DNA of 64,000 nt, taken from NCBI GenBank assembly GCA_031002005.1, contig CM061918.1:62344531-62408530 (forward strand). The letters run 5' to 3'. The stretch's first letter is position 1. Every line of letters begins with the position of its first letter. This stretch comes from Vandiemenella viatica. Its lineage: Eukaryota; Arthropoda; Insecta; Orthoptera; Morabidae. Below the pieces are notes generated by a model. That model was not told the origin of the DNA and did no database searches. It saw only the letters and a list, made by a program, of their open reading frames with translations. Below, one piece after another: positions 32,773-44,152 of the stretch. The position numbers and the translations under genes are program-made.

Positions 32773-33314
32773 TGTTGAAGGTATCGAATCAGACGCGAAC
32801 TGCAGTGGCGAGTGGCGTTGCGAGATGGAACATGTATCAGGAGCGGAAAAGCTGACCTCGTGTATGATGACGTCCTTGTCACCAGCTGACTACACAAACA
32901 GACACCGGCAGCGTCACAGCCCGGAATACACCCGCGCCTCAATGGAAACACACACACACACACACACACAAACCTACCTCCGTTCACAACCATCACGATC
33001 CCTGTAGTATTTCTTAACCAGGTGGTATTTTGGTGTAGTCTTCTTCTCAAAATGTTTAAACAAAAAACTGTACCAACTGGGCAACATAAAAAAACAAAAG
33101 CTACACTTTAGGCGTATTGCCAAAAATCAATTAAAAAAACATTAATTCAAAATCATATAAGTCTTTTGCAACCCATCCAACAATTGAATACCTTTTCAAG
33201 GGAAAAAAAAAGAAAAAAAAAAACGTTGTGGTTGGAACCGTTTGTCACTCTTGTTGATTCCTTTCTGAAAGTAATATCTTGACTTTAGTTGATGGTAGCA
33301 TACCTGAAATGCTG
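32773..33314. other. No gene; (CA)n microsatellite
   Basis: A CA microsatellite at about 32947-32970. A-rich stretch at 33205-33224. The rest is unassigned. Confidence 0.5.
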
Positions 33315-33935
33315 TCTATACTAATATTATAAATGCGAAAGTAACTCTGTCTGGTTGTTACGTTTTCACGACTAAACGCATCTTGATGAAATTTGACAAG
33401 TATATACTATGTACCATTAGGAGGGACAAAGGAAACATTTTTCGGAGTAAATAACATATTTTGACGTGAAATTTTGAAAAGTAACCTAGCGGTGACAGAC
33501 AGACGGATAACGTGTGTAACTCTCTGTAATGTTACATCTGCGAGCGATCTAGTGGCTCAGTGGTCAAGGCCTTACTTTCAAAAGTTCGGCCTCCGGTCCC
33601 AGGTTCAGATCCCCGGAGGACCCGGATTTTTTAAGACTTGTGTTGAAGCATATGATCCACACCAGGACATGTCGTGGTTCGGATTCCACGTCAATGTCAT
33701 GGAGGCACCTGAAAAATGTTTCTGTATCTCCCACTGTTAACCTCCCCCCCCCCTCCTTCCCCACTTGGTTTGTTGTTATTTTTAAACGTGTTGCGGATTT
33801 ATTCTCTTCATGGAATGGAGTAGTGATGGCTTTCTCGTCATATTATCCCGACTTTTTGACACATCTTTTACGTAACTTACATCTATCTAGTTCTAATTCT
33901 AGCAACAAAATTTTAAGCCCACGCATACGAAGTAA
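33315..33935 (+). mobile_element. Helitron-like element, copy C, interrupted by a SINE
   Basis: Starts tctatactaatattataaa then tgcgaaagtaactctgtctg, the best preserved 5' end of the three copies. It continues aataacatattttgacgtga, aaattttgaaaagtaacc, gtgacagacagac and gtaatgttacat. After a SINE-containing segment it resumes with cttttacgtaacttacatct and agcaacaaaattttaagccc. No CTRR end with hairpin could be fixed, and no Rep/helicase ORF. Non-autonomous if the assignment is right. Confidence 0.68.
33541..33765 (+). mobile_element. Second tRNA-derived SINE family
   Basis: gcgatctagtggctcagtgg carries a box-A-like TGGCTCAGTGG, and caggttcagatccccggagg a box-B-like GGTTCAGATCC at the right spacing (~45 bp). 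The downstream body (gacttgtgttgaagcatatg, catgtcgtggttcgg, tgtttctgtatctcccactg) is unrelated to the main SINE. Single copy here. Confidence 0.7.
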
Positions 33936-34127
33936 AATAAATTAAAAGCTTAACTCTCCGATTTGTAAACTGACGTTATCAGTCTGGCGAAAATTAAACA
34001 AATAAAAGGCTCAATTATTCCGGTGCTGATTCGCCATTTGTCAAAGACACCTACATTAGAACTTCAATAGAGGTGGAATAAAAATTTACCTAGTGGTACA
34101 TAAATTGTTATGTTCATACAAAGGAAA

Positions 34128-34590
34128 TAGCGTATAAAATACTAGTTCGTTCGCATCTGGAGTTTGGGATCGATATCGCATGGGCCTGATTGAGTCAGTG
34201 GAGAGGGTACAGAGGAGAACCGTTCGATTCGTGACTGGTTGTTACAGCATCACAGAATTGATACATAGATTGTTCTGGGATCGTTTGGAAGACAGACGAC
34301 GTCATTTGCATTTGAATGTATTGGAGAATATGTAAAATTCTAAGATCTACGAGTTCAGTGAGATACATCTTCCGCCAAACTATTTGGGTCGCAATGACCG
34401 GAGGGATAAGATTTGAAAAATAAGATGCCGTACTGATGCTTCTATGTATTCTTTCTTTCCTCGCGCTATTCGGGATTGGAATGCGCGATTGGTGCTTAGC
34501 ATCCTCTGCCACCCACAATATTTGTGAATTGCAGAGTATTGATGTAGATGTAGAAATTGGTATACTTAGATCTAGACCCAGGGCTAGGAT
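34128..34590 (+). pseudogene. Decayed jockey/CR1-like RT C-terminus
   Basis: The plus strand in shifting frames reads AYKILVRSHLEFGI, then LIESVERVQRRTVRFVTGCY, FWDRLEDRRRHLHLNVLENM and PRAIRDWNARL. This order (KxLVRxxLE...VQRRxxRF...L..RR...W.) is the conserved 3' end of CR1/jockey-like reverse transcriptase ORFs. Frameshifts and a stop are present. A gatgtagatgtag-type 3' end follows. Confidence 0.75.
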
Positions 34591-35079
34591 CTCAAATTTC
34601 ATATTCCAGAAATACAGTCACAATTGCTACCTCAAATCATCTACTTTCGAAAGGTGATTTTTGGATATAGAAAAATATTCTGGACAATGAAATTCAGCAT
34701 TTAAATTCAAGGTTATGCCATAACTGTTACAATGAAACAATAGACGTGATTGCGAAGGAAGCATGATTCACTTAACAACGTCTGCCAGCAATCTAATAAT
34801 GACTGTTCACGGTATCGATACGTGATGTTAAAACAATGAGCTATATTTCCAAGGCTGGTCCAAAATTAAGTTCCGTGAGCAAGTTATTCGATATTCTCTG
34901 GTTTTACACAAGTGAGTTTTGCTCCTAGCTGAGCACTGAAATATCTTAACCTATGGGCGTTCAAGAAATGTGAGTGTATCTTTACCATCAGCAAATCATC
35001 TATAGTTTTGTAAAACGGGTTTTTTTTTCTTTCGGTTCGAAACAGCTTCACGAAGATAATTTATCTGATTTCGAAAATG
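34591..35079. other. No recognisable feature
   Basis: AT-rich non-coding sequence. Confidence 0.4.
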
Positions 35080-35678
35080 TATTTAAATAAGCCTCAATTT
35101 CAATTATTATTAATTTATAAGCCGTTAAAAATTACGGGTTAAAGCAGAATCTTGGCAATAAATTTCTTCGAGCTCACAATAATAGTGACAGAAAATTTAC
35201 CGAAAACAGCTACATTGATTATAAATAGTTCGTAAAACCGTCAAAAATAACGGCTTGATCGCGGTGTTCTGGTAGTTCACATCCTCGAAGTTGCGGAACT
35301 AAATTGAATTGTTATTAAACAACGCTCATAACCTTAAAAATGATGTAATGTGGTATATTTTTTATTAGTATACCACAACAGAGAAATCACTGGACAGAGA
35401 GTACAAGAAAACTTCTACATCAACTTAATATAAATAAACACAAATCAACTAATAATTAATATGTTAATTTAAACGTAATACATATCTGTCTTTCAGTGTT
35501 CTGGCAATTCTTTTCTTTTTGGTTGCTTAGCTAAATAGTACTGTTATTTAATAACGGCCATAAACTCGATTATGTAATATCATCTCTGGTCGCAGATAGT
35601 CCAGCAACGAAGGCTGGGCGCGTGACGTGAACGTTAGGGACACGATGATACAGTGAGAAAAGTAGCCTTTTATATAGA
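35080..35678 (-). repeat. Unclassified ~550-600-bp repeat, copy 2
   Basis: Reverse-strand partner of 27562-28100. On the minus strand it begins tctatataaaaggctacttt and continues with ttcacgtcacg, ggactatct, attgccagaacactgaaaga (copy 1: attggcagaacgccgaaaga), tgtattacgtttaaattaac (tgtattgcgtttaaattaac), attacatcatttttaagg and tgacggttttacg. Identity is perhaps 70-75 percent in these blocks. Ends were not defined precisely. Confidence 0.7.
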
Positions 35679-35770
35679 CAGACAGATGCGCACCCCATAT
35701 TTCTAATTTCAGAGTGTCAGCCACTATAATTTAAAATGATTTATTAGAAGGACAGATTCCATTAATTTTT

Positions 35771-35895
35771 TGCTTATGGTTTTACGCCTCGTCGACATCG
35801 AGGTAAAAGACCATGACCAAATTCCTTCGTTTCGTTCACCCCAAGTCCACTCCCGCCTCTAATGACGTCGACGTCGACAAGGCGTAAAGCCAGGA
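35771..35895. repeat. Inverted pair of SINE tails (hairpin)
   Basis: tatggttttacgcctcgtcg with acatcgaggt at 35775-35805 faces cctctaatgacgtcgacgtc and gacaaggcgtaaagcc at 35855-35891. Both are 3' ends of the main SINE, in opposite orientation, about 50 bp apart. The central stretch still resembles the body (gaccatgaccaaattccttc). Likely a foldback of one SINE or a collapsed pair. Confidence 0.7.
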
Positions 35896-38159
35896 ACAAA
35901 AAACATGGAAGAAGGTATATGTCACTTCTGGGTAATTGCCGACCTGATACCATTACGACGCCTATACAGGTTAATCCTTTGTCATATTTCTTCTCAGCAC
36001 AACTCAGAGGTTTGTTGGAAAATGCCATTATAAAGGCTTGTGTCTATCAAAAACATTTGCGATTATACTAGTATTTGTTAACAGCTTTATGTAGCCAAGT
36101 AAGATCAAACCAATCAAGCCCTCTCTAGGTGTTTCTCGTAAAATTATTTACACTTTATCTAATTTATGTATAAACTGATACCAAATTTCACTCCGAAGTA
36201 AGGAAAACATTAAGCACAGCTAAATTATGCTAAAAAATATTCCAATAATTACATGTTAAGTAAACATTTGAGGTATCTTCCACCAACCTGTGTTAACTGG
36301 ACATCAAGGGTTGGGAGATTTCAATGCTTGGTTAGAAAAGTAACCCGGCTGTGTGTAACCATTAAAGGTCGAAAAGTTAAGCTCAATTCTTATTTAAACG
36401 TGTATTATGATACATAATAACGATAAGATCTAAGGAACCTCGATAAACGTTATCTGATATCAGGTTGGCCCATTACAGGCACATTTTACATACATATATA
36501 AAAACAAATGCGGAGTAATTTATTATGCACCTGCGGCCGTCTTTGTTTATAATAACCTCATTTACCGCAAATGCCGCGTTTTTTAATTGCATTGCTGCGC
36601 TTTCGGCTGACATGCTGCAGCTTTCGTCAGAGATACTACATTTGTTTACTCACCAACGAGCGCCAAGCGTAATAGAGTGTTAGGGCACTTAGTTAAAATA
36701 GTTGCTTTTCGTAAAAAAAAAAAAAAGAAAAAAAAATTAATACCTCCTTCATGTCAACCAGAAGCCCAGCAAACTTCCCGGTAAATTACAGGCTGATTTG
36801 GGGAGATGCTTGACAGTGTTTGGCATGCGGCACGGAGATTAAGCATCTAAATCACTTACTGCACTCGCCCAATTTTTTCAAGGTGCTATGTATGCAATCC
36901 TTTCAGTTAACTAATGAAAACTGAACACATCCGCATGCTTACAATTTCTCGTTGGAGGCTACTTGGAACGAATGGCCTACACCGAAGGCTGCTGTCGGCA
37001 TTCACTTGTTGGTCGCTGGGCCAAGTTTCGAGGTCTTCCTCCATTGTTTGGATCACTGCCACGGAGGTAACACAACAAAGCAATCGCGACACGGCGAGGC
37101 AGTGAAATTACGGCGTCCGAGACACATTCATTCGCCAAGTATCTTGACGCATAAACTTGAATGGCTCGAATAGTCCTTAACGCAACAAATGGAAAAACTC
37201 CATTGGTCAGAGCGAGACTAGTGTTCTCCGGGCTGCTTCGTTTCCAATAGAAAGAAAGTAGGCCACCGCTGTATGATGTAGGTCACAATAAACACAAATG
37301 TCTCTTTCATCAAAAGAGAGATTTAAAAAAATGCGTCTTGACAGCTCGTTGTCAACGAAGCAACCAGAGTCACAAGAAAAGTGCAGAGTTGAAGTAGGAC
37401 GGAAACCGTAAAATGAACCAATCACAAGTTGTTTTCCTGGAATGACTTCAGGGACCGTGTTACTCTAATAGCTAGAGATTTGGGATTGCGTTCATCCAGT
37501 CAGACAGTTCCATTCCTGACGCTTAATAACAGGCTGAGGCCCGTTCCTAATGAGGATATTATGATAATGATGCCGATGTTTATCTCCATTACACGGTCAC
37601 CCATGCTTGTCAGCAGGTCTGGAGTGATTTACTGCTCCATGGCAGATTTATTGAGAAATTCAACTGTGGTGATTTCCCCAAAGATGGAAATGAATGTACG
37701 TGTTCTTTTTTGTGTGTGGATGGTTGTGGTGATTGTGTGTTCAGTGTAGTTTATTGTTTTCGTTGTGAATGAACGAAAGACGAAGGAAGGTAGAGAGTGA
37801 ATCCGAAAGGGGGTGAATCAACATTGTCGTAATTCCTCAACTTATACGCATTGCGGAGAGCTCTGATGCACGATCTGGTGATTAGAAATTGTGCTCCACC
37901 TCCTCTCCTACCCTGCTAGCAAAGACCTGTTGATAGCATCCATAAATAACATGCACAACACACAAAATAATGCGATACGTTGGAGTTACTTGATCGTGGT
38001 ATCAAGCAGAAGAGATACCTTAACCGATTGGTAATGTTTGTAAAATAAGATGCCGTATTGATCACGATAGGCAGTGGGTACTGTTGTAGCCCCCCCGTTA
38101 GCATTGCGTCGGCATTATATGGCATTAGATATTTTAGATGCCAATGGAGAGTTTATCAT
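35896..38159. other. No supported gene
   Basis: AT-rich to 36880. A more balanced segment at 36900-37780 has ORFs on both strands (for example 37429-37749, 106 codons), but none is recognisable. An A-rich tract lies near 36714-36737. Confidence 0.4.
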
Positions 38160-38692
38160 ATTTTTTTCGATCTTTCTTCTTAAGTCGCCTTCTCCTATTA
38201 GAGGTTGGCGGTCCACAAAGCTAGCTCTCAGCAAGAGACTGCAGCATTGAAAGCCTCTTCTGATGTGCAATTAAACCATTTCCGAATACCCTTCAGCCCA
38301 CGAATTCCTTCTCCTTCCAACAGATCTTTTTCCCTGTATCTTTCCTTCAATGATGAGTTACAGTAGCTGGTATTTCTCGCCTCTCATAATGTGTCCTAGA
38401 TATTGCGTTTTCCTTTGCTTCATAGTGAGCAGCAGTTGTTTTTGTTTCCCCATCCGATTAAGCACTTCTTCGTTTGAGATTTTCAGCACCCGAGATAGGC
38501 GTAGGAGACGACGATACAAATAAATTTCAAAAGCTTCAATTTTTCTCTCTAGATTTTGGTCTAAGGTCCAGCTTTCAGACCCATAAAGAAAAATGGAGAA
38601 AATGTAGCAGCGAATCATTCGATCTTTACGATTCATCAAAGTGAAGGTAATTACAGCGGAAGATGACACGAGTGAAGGGCCGCAAGGCAGGG
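38160..38692 (-). pseudogene. RTE-like LINE C-terminal remnant
   Basis: Minus strand: IFLYGSESWTLDQNLERKIE, AFEIYLYRRLLRLSRVLKIS, NEEVLNRMGKQKQLLLTMKQ, RKTQYLGHIMRGEKYQLL, then (after a stop) LIIEGKIQGKRSVGRRRNS. This matches the order of the intact LINE's C-terminal part (LYGSETWTL...AFEMWCYRRMLKIRW...GHILRH), so it is a related but different RTE-like element. Truncated and dead. Confidence 0.82.
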
Positions 38693-38835
38693 ATAGGAAA
38701 TCGGCCTAGAGTTTTCATGGCACCATCACGGGATGATGTCGGGAAAACCGAAATCTCGATGTTCTTATTGGGATTTGAACCCTACGACCTTCCGGAAGTC
38801 AGGCCCCATGGTCACCAACCATGCTCGCGCTAGTG
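38693..38835 (-). mobile_element. Diverged SINE with a different tRNA head
   Basis: Minus strand: gaccatggggcctgacttcc, box-B-like gggttcaaatcccaataag, then gatttcggttttcccgacat, a body similar to gatttgggttttcc of the main SINE. It suggests an older relative with another head. Confidence 0.5.
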
Positions 38836-39829
38836 GAGAAATGACTACAGACCGTGTATGTTTTGCGGCAGAACGTATATGTTGCTTCGTCTGGGGAGCG
38901 AGTATTTCGATCCTGGAAGTGGGTTTGGTCGCACCATTAGGTAGTATAGAGAACAATGGAGAGACTTCAACACTTGTCGGCAGCATGTAAGTCCACCGAG
39001 TCGGCGTTTGTGCGAATTGCGTCACTGTTGGCTGTATACTAGTTTGGCGGCATAGGTAGTAACATTGCTGAACTGACCTTTCTGTGACAGCAATATACTG
39101 TAATAGAGATTCCATTTTACATTCAAGCTGCCTGATCGGAGAGGTATGGTATTGGTGCCCTTGCTCTTTACAGTCAGCGGTGCGGAGATGAATATGGCGG
39201 AAGTGCTCACGGTCGCGGGATGGGCACTTGTCCAGCAGCGTCACCGCATACCGTTCTGTTACCTGATTGGCTGACGAGACGAGCTGAATGATAATAATAG
39301 CATACAATGTTAATACCAAGCGATGTGATGAGACCTGTAGCCATCATGTTCCACAGATGTGACAAACTGTCTCATTAACCACCAATCGTAGACATCCAGA
39401 ATACCATTCCCTCATGTCTCCTGAGTCATTTTGGAGTATGCGTCAGTACGATTTGCAATCATTAGTGTGCAAAAAACATTGGATACTATGTTTAAGCTCA
39501 CGTAATGAAGCGTAAAATCAAGGTAGATGCCACACTGCGACGAATAAAGCTGGCATTCCGTTTTTAAGTTGCACACAAAATTCTCATTAGCAGTATTGTT
39601 CTCATATGCCGCAGTATTGCTCTCGTCTGAATGGCTTTAGTCAAGAACTTCAAGAAAGTTCGTGTCTATCGCGCTGACCACCAGTTCAAATGGTATTTAG
39701 TCCCACCCCAGCAAAAGGAGTGAGATGATGAAATTAAAAAATGTATCGACGTGGGCTGAGGTTAAGGCTAGTGCCGGAACCTTCAATGTTAACCCCCACT
39801 ACAGTGTACACAATTGGATATGAAGATCA
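38836..39829. other. No supported gene
   Basis: The 184-codon minus-strand frame at 38765-39319 overlaps the SINE relative, has no recognisable domain and a composition like its surroundings. I do not call it a gene. Confidence 0.4.
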
Positions 39830-40390
39830 ATTGTAATCAACTGATTTAGATATGCAAATGATACTGTGCGTCTAGCTAATGACTTTAATAATTTGGAATC
39901 TTTGCTGGATAAGATAAAAACTAAAACTAAATTCGTCCACAACGCAAGAGTTGGTTGGATCCTCCCGATAGAGGCATACTAAGCTATTGTTTCAGGGGTA
40001 GAACGTACAGTTCCTTTTCTCTGAGACCAACAGTTAACATGGAATCCAAACCACGGAACGTCCTCAGCGTAGCTTACGTCACGAAACACAACTCTTAAAA
40101 ATTCCTGCCCCCAACCCTATTTGAGCCCGGGCCCAGAAACTTTTACTATAAACGAATTCAATGGGAGCTCAACATCAATATAAAGAAAACAATGCTGATG
40201 GGCCTTCAGATGCCAGTCTCAACAAAATGCTACACTACACTCTAAACGCTGAAAGAAAGGATAGTTAAGGTTCTGAGATCCATGTTTCCAGAAAGCCCAG
40301 ATCCTGAAAGAGAAATCTTCAGCTGAATCGAAGCAGCCAGAACAATATTTAACGTAATGGGACTTCTGTTTTGTAGTGACAGCGTGCGGT
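39830..40390 (+). pseudogene. Very decayed RTE-like RT remnant
   Basis: Broken plus-strand pieces: RYANDTVRLANDFNNLESLL (the FADD block, here YAND), WELNINIKKTMLMG and DPEREIFS*IEAARTIFNVM, in the order of the RT palm end and the following conserved block. Stops and frameshifts throughout. A ~200-bp stretch between the first two pieces is unassigned. Confidence 0.65.
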
Positions 40391-40480
40391 GAAGTTGTTT
40401 TTTTGAGTAGTGCTACTGTATGCTACATCACTAAAGCGTCTCTAAGTGACTGAAATCTCGACGCACACAAGAATATTTCT

Positions 40481-40729
40481 ACCGAGCGCGGTGGGTGAAC
40501 GGTTAACGTTCTGGCCTCGCATTTGGGAGGACGCGGGTTCGAATCCCCGTCCGGGCATCCAGATTTGGACTTTCCATGGTTTCCCCAAATCACTCCAGGC
40601 GAATGCCAGGATGCTTCCTTCAAAAAGGCAATGGCCGAATTCCTTCCCGTTCCTTGTCCCCAGTCTCATCCCCCCTCTAATGACCTTAGTCGTCGACGAG
40701 GCGTAAAGCAATAACAAAAAAAAAACTTT
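40481..40729 (+). mobile_element. tRNA-derived SINE with A-tail
   Basis: Head accgagcgcggtgggtgaac, box B gggttcgaatcc, body, tail cgtcgacgaggcgtaaagc, then A9. Target duplication not convincing. Confidence 0.9.
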
Positions 40730-41015
40730 CTGTTCAATCGAAGTAATGCAGAGGGCCAAAACGAGCCGAGAACTTTTTACTGCAGTACTCTGGTCATATC
40801 TTGCGAGTAACTGGTAACCCCTGCTACAGCTGATCCTGCGACTTGGTGTTGGATGCAGGAAGAGATCCTGGTTTGGTAGGAATTGATGGGGTTTTAAGGA
40901 GTACAGCATATCACAACAGAGAATCATGCATTTGGTACAGCATTCACCGATTTTTAGGTCATCTAACACGGCACAGCAAACAGAACAATTTATAGTTTTC
41001 AAAGTACACCTCTAG

Positions 41016-41180
41016 CCGGGCCTCAGTAGCGTAGGGGTTAGAGTGCTAGCACCGCGTGCCGAAAGTCACCGGTTCGAATCCGGCCGCGGGCATGGATGTC
41101 TAAGTGTTGTGTTTCTGTGTGAATGTCCTGTGCGTCCTGTGGTGTCTATACTTAGAAGATACAATATATAAACACTGGAT
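41016..41180 (+). mobile_element. Third tRNA-derived SINE family
   Basis: gggcctcagtagcgtagggg with ttagagtgc (A-box-like) and caccggttcgaatccggcc (B box with an intact T-stem) look like a tRNA head. The acceptor ends do not pair well and an unrelated body follows, so I call a SINE rather than a tRNA gene. Single copy in the window; the 3' end is uncertain. Confidence 0.6.
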
Positions 41181-41756
41181 GGCGACTGATTCACTGGATG
41201 CTATAATGATCACATTGAGCTGGCTGTATAGTCTCAGCTGCCGAAAGCAAAGCTCCGAAACAAGTAACAACAAGAGCAACAAACGAAATTCAACCACCGT
41301 AGGTGACACAAGACGTGGAGATGCGATCTTAAGCCAAGCCCTACCAGTGAGAGAGAGTGAACAAGTGCCTGTAGTCGTACGGTGTCACTCCGCACAGTAG
41401 AGGCTGCGTGGGCGAGGCAAGGCCGAGCGCCACCTGGTGCATTCACTGACCTCCGTCACACCCACACCGACCACGTGACACGATCACGAAATACAAGTGT
41501 CGTCAGTGACGCGGAAATAGAACACCGGGTCCACTGTGACGCAGATACTGATAAAAGATCTACCGAAAATTGTTGTATATAATTTTGTATATGAGGTCTC
41601 ACATACGGAGAATTTTTTCCGTTCGATATTAAGTATAAATATTGTCGGTGCCAGAGACACGCAGTTGTATGGGAGGCAACAGGAAATCGCATACAGGCGT
41701 GAACAGCTGGGTCGGTGGTCGTCCCCCGCTCGAAAGCGAGAACGAATTCCTCCATA
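41181..41756. other. No supported gene
   Basis: Many overlapping short ORFs on both strands with no recognisable product. Confidence 0.35.
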
Positions 41757-42142
41757 GGGAGCGTCCATAAACTACGTGATTCGGTCTAGGGGGAGAGGAG
41801 TGGTTGGCTGGAGAGCTACGCTGGGATACCTGAGGGAAAAAAGGGGGGGGGTTCCAAGTTAGGGCACGTAGCTTTTCATTCATATTATTTGTCACCATTA
41901 CAATCAGGTACAGAATACTCAACAGCTTGTAAATATTTATTTCCGTCATTTAATTATCTCTGTATGTAATTTACGATAGTCTGACAAGAGAAAACAGTAC
42001 AAAATGACTTCTGGAATCAATAGGGGGAAGAAGGTGCTACACGGTGGGGAGGCGGGTAGGGACAAAAGCCACGTCGTGATATGTGGGAGGGAGGGGGTTC
42101 ACAAGAGACCAAAATGGAGCTACGTGGTTTATGGACGCTCCC
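41757..42142. mobile_element. MITE with TIR GGGAGCGTCCATAAACTACGTG
   Basis: Left end gggagcgtccataaactacg and right end tacgtggtttatggacgctc-cc are inverted copies, with G-rich subterminal runs on both sides (ggggagaggagtgg; gggagggaggggg). 386 bp, no ORF. An isolated end of the same family is at 24091-24175. The TIR resembles that of the 9026 family (CATCCATAAATTACGTGAGG), so the two may share a transposase superfamily. Confidence 0.8.
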
Positions 42143-43143
42143 TCATGGTGGCTTCTCACGGCCCGTGGTTTTGTACGCCATGCCATGCAGCCGAATTGTA
42201 CTGATCAGCACCTCCCCACCACGTTGCCTAGTGTCGTTTCAGCTACCCGGGCGTTTGATGTTTACCGACTGGGCGACGGATACAAGCGCGCCATCCCTGC
42301 CAGCAGAGGCGGGCTCCCTTCGCACGGTCCTGCTGTTGATAGCTGGACCGGTGCTGCCGGCAAATGTACGGGCCGCGGGAATCCACCTTTACTTGCACTG
42401 GTATTAAGAGCGCGCACAAGCAGTGTGGTCGAGAAGTAATGTAAATTTGAGTGGTTTATATTAATGTGAATAAAATATACTATAAAGTGAAAGGTCTAAT
42501 CGGTGAGTCTTTCCATCGGCACCATATCATTTATGTCAGATTCACGATGGTACTATCACAAGGAAATGTTGAAATTTATGTCCTGCAATAGATCGAGGGT
42601 GAATGGCTTAACTGATTTGGCGCAGAATGTGGAGAATACCAAGGATAAAAACGGTAAACAGCAACAAAAAACTCCTGAAACACAAAGAATGTATCAAAAG
42701 ATAGACAGGTCCTGTACTTGAATCACTACCGATTACAAAAAAAATTTACTAACCTCATGAAACTTGGTTGAATCGAAGTGTTATCCATCTCTGCTTTTAT
42801 ATTTTCCTCCAAGCCCATCATCAGTAACGTTACGATTTTTCTTTTTTTTTTAATTACACATTTCAAGAATGCGTTAAAGATATAATAGGTAACAGTCCAT
42901 GCAGTATTTCAACCAAACAACAATCGTTCAAGATTAACATTCGTGATTTCGTGTCTGATTAGAAAATCATCACGAAAGAAGTCATAAATTTTCGTATATC
43001 ACAATATTAACAAAGCGACCCTAATGCACGAGTATCGGATATGAAGACGGGCAAATACACCGATGTCCTAATAGATAATACGAGTGCCCGAGGATTTAAA
43101 TTGCGTCTGTTAACACTGTCAAAGACGAATAAATGTAAGTCGA
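42143..43143. other. No supported gene
   Basis: A GC-rich 42145-42420 segment has overlapping ORFs (42081-42407, 42083-42439) without recognisable domains. It is AT-rich beyond. Confidence 0.35.
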
Positions 43144-43152
43144 TGAAGGAAC

Positions 43153-43381
43153 TTTTTTTTCCTCTTGCTGCTTCAAGCCTCGTTGACGGCTAAGGTCATT
43201 AGAGGCGGGATGGGACTGTGTGACCAGGAACAGGAAGGAATTCGGCCATGGTATTTTTGAAGGAAGCATCCCGACATTCACCTGGAATGATTTGGGGAAA
43301 CCATGGAAAACCTAAATCTGGATGCCCGGACAGGGATTCGAACCCGCTTCCTCCCTAATGCGAGGCCAGAACGTTAATCGT
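43153..43381 (-). mobile_element. 5'-truncated SINE with target duplication
   Basis: Minus strand: T-run, cctcgttgacggctaaggtc, body, reverse box B (ggattcgaaccc), stopping at gttaatcgt before the usual gctcggt end. Flanked by tgaaggaac (43144-43152, 43382-43390), so the missing head reflects truncated insertion. Confidence 0.9.
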
Positions 43382-43927
43382 TGAAGGAACAGTCGCTGCA
43401 GTAACAGTGTGAACTCCAAAGTAATCGATTATTTTATTCATTAGATCTTTGATCGCATAGGAAGACTGTCTGACAACAAGGAAGTAGTGTCGGCACAACT
43501 CCACGGTAGATGTTGTTAGCACGTAACTTCTGTTGTGCTGATTTTTTCAAGAAAATGGCAACTTCAGATGTTAATCTTAATAGTTGTTTAGCAACCAACG
43601 TGTTCTGATCGAAATGCTGACTGGGCCATTCGCTAATACTTCGAGTAGCGTTTCGTTGAAAAAAAAGTAAAATTTGAAAATTTGTAACTTTTCTAGTGAT
43701 GACTAGTAATGGCTTTAGACGAAAACTGTACTCCGATTCATAAAAGTTTCACGAGTTTAGTAATAAAAAAAATAATCGATATCGGTTCATGTAGATTACT
43801 CAAAAGGGAAAAACGCTTTATCTCACGGAGATACATCTGTGTGGAGTTCGACCGAAACTCATTCATGTAGTGTTTTAAATGCGATGAGACCGTTCCAAGT
43901 TGTCGCATGTTCCAACTCTTTCAAGGT

Positions 43928-44152
43928 AACGAGCTTGGTGGGTGAGCATTCTGGAGGACGCAGGTTCGAATCCAGTCCGGGTATCCAGATCTGGGTTTTT
44001 CATGGTTTCCCCAAATCACCCCAGGAGAATGCCGGGATGCTTCCTTCAAAAGGCTATTGACGAATTCCTTACCGTTCCTAGTTCCCAGTCCTTTCCCGCC
44101 TCTAATGACCTGGACATCGACGAGCAGTAAAGGCAAAAAAAAACAAAAAAAA
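43928..44152 (+). mobile_element. SINE with shortened head
   Basis: aacgagcttggtgggtgagc runs straight to attctggaggacgcaggttc, so ~20 bp of the head is deleted. Box B gttcgaatcc, body, cctctaatgacctggacatc tail and an A-rich end. Immediately outside the right arm. Confidence 0.85.

Noticed and set aside
38765..39319. 184-codon ORF as a host gene
   Set aside because: No recognisable domain, it overlaps a SINE relative, and its composition is not distinct from its surroundings.
41016..41092. Functional tRNA gene
   Set aside because: The T-arm is good, but the acceptor strands do not pair well and the sequence continues into a non-tRNA body; SINE is likelier.
41456..42439. Overlapping 94-118 codon ORFs on both strands
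   Set aside because: They cross a MITE, are open in several frames at once and show no family signature.
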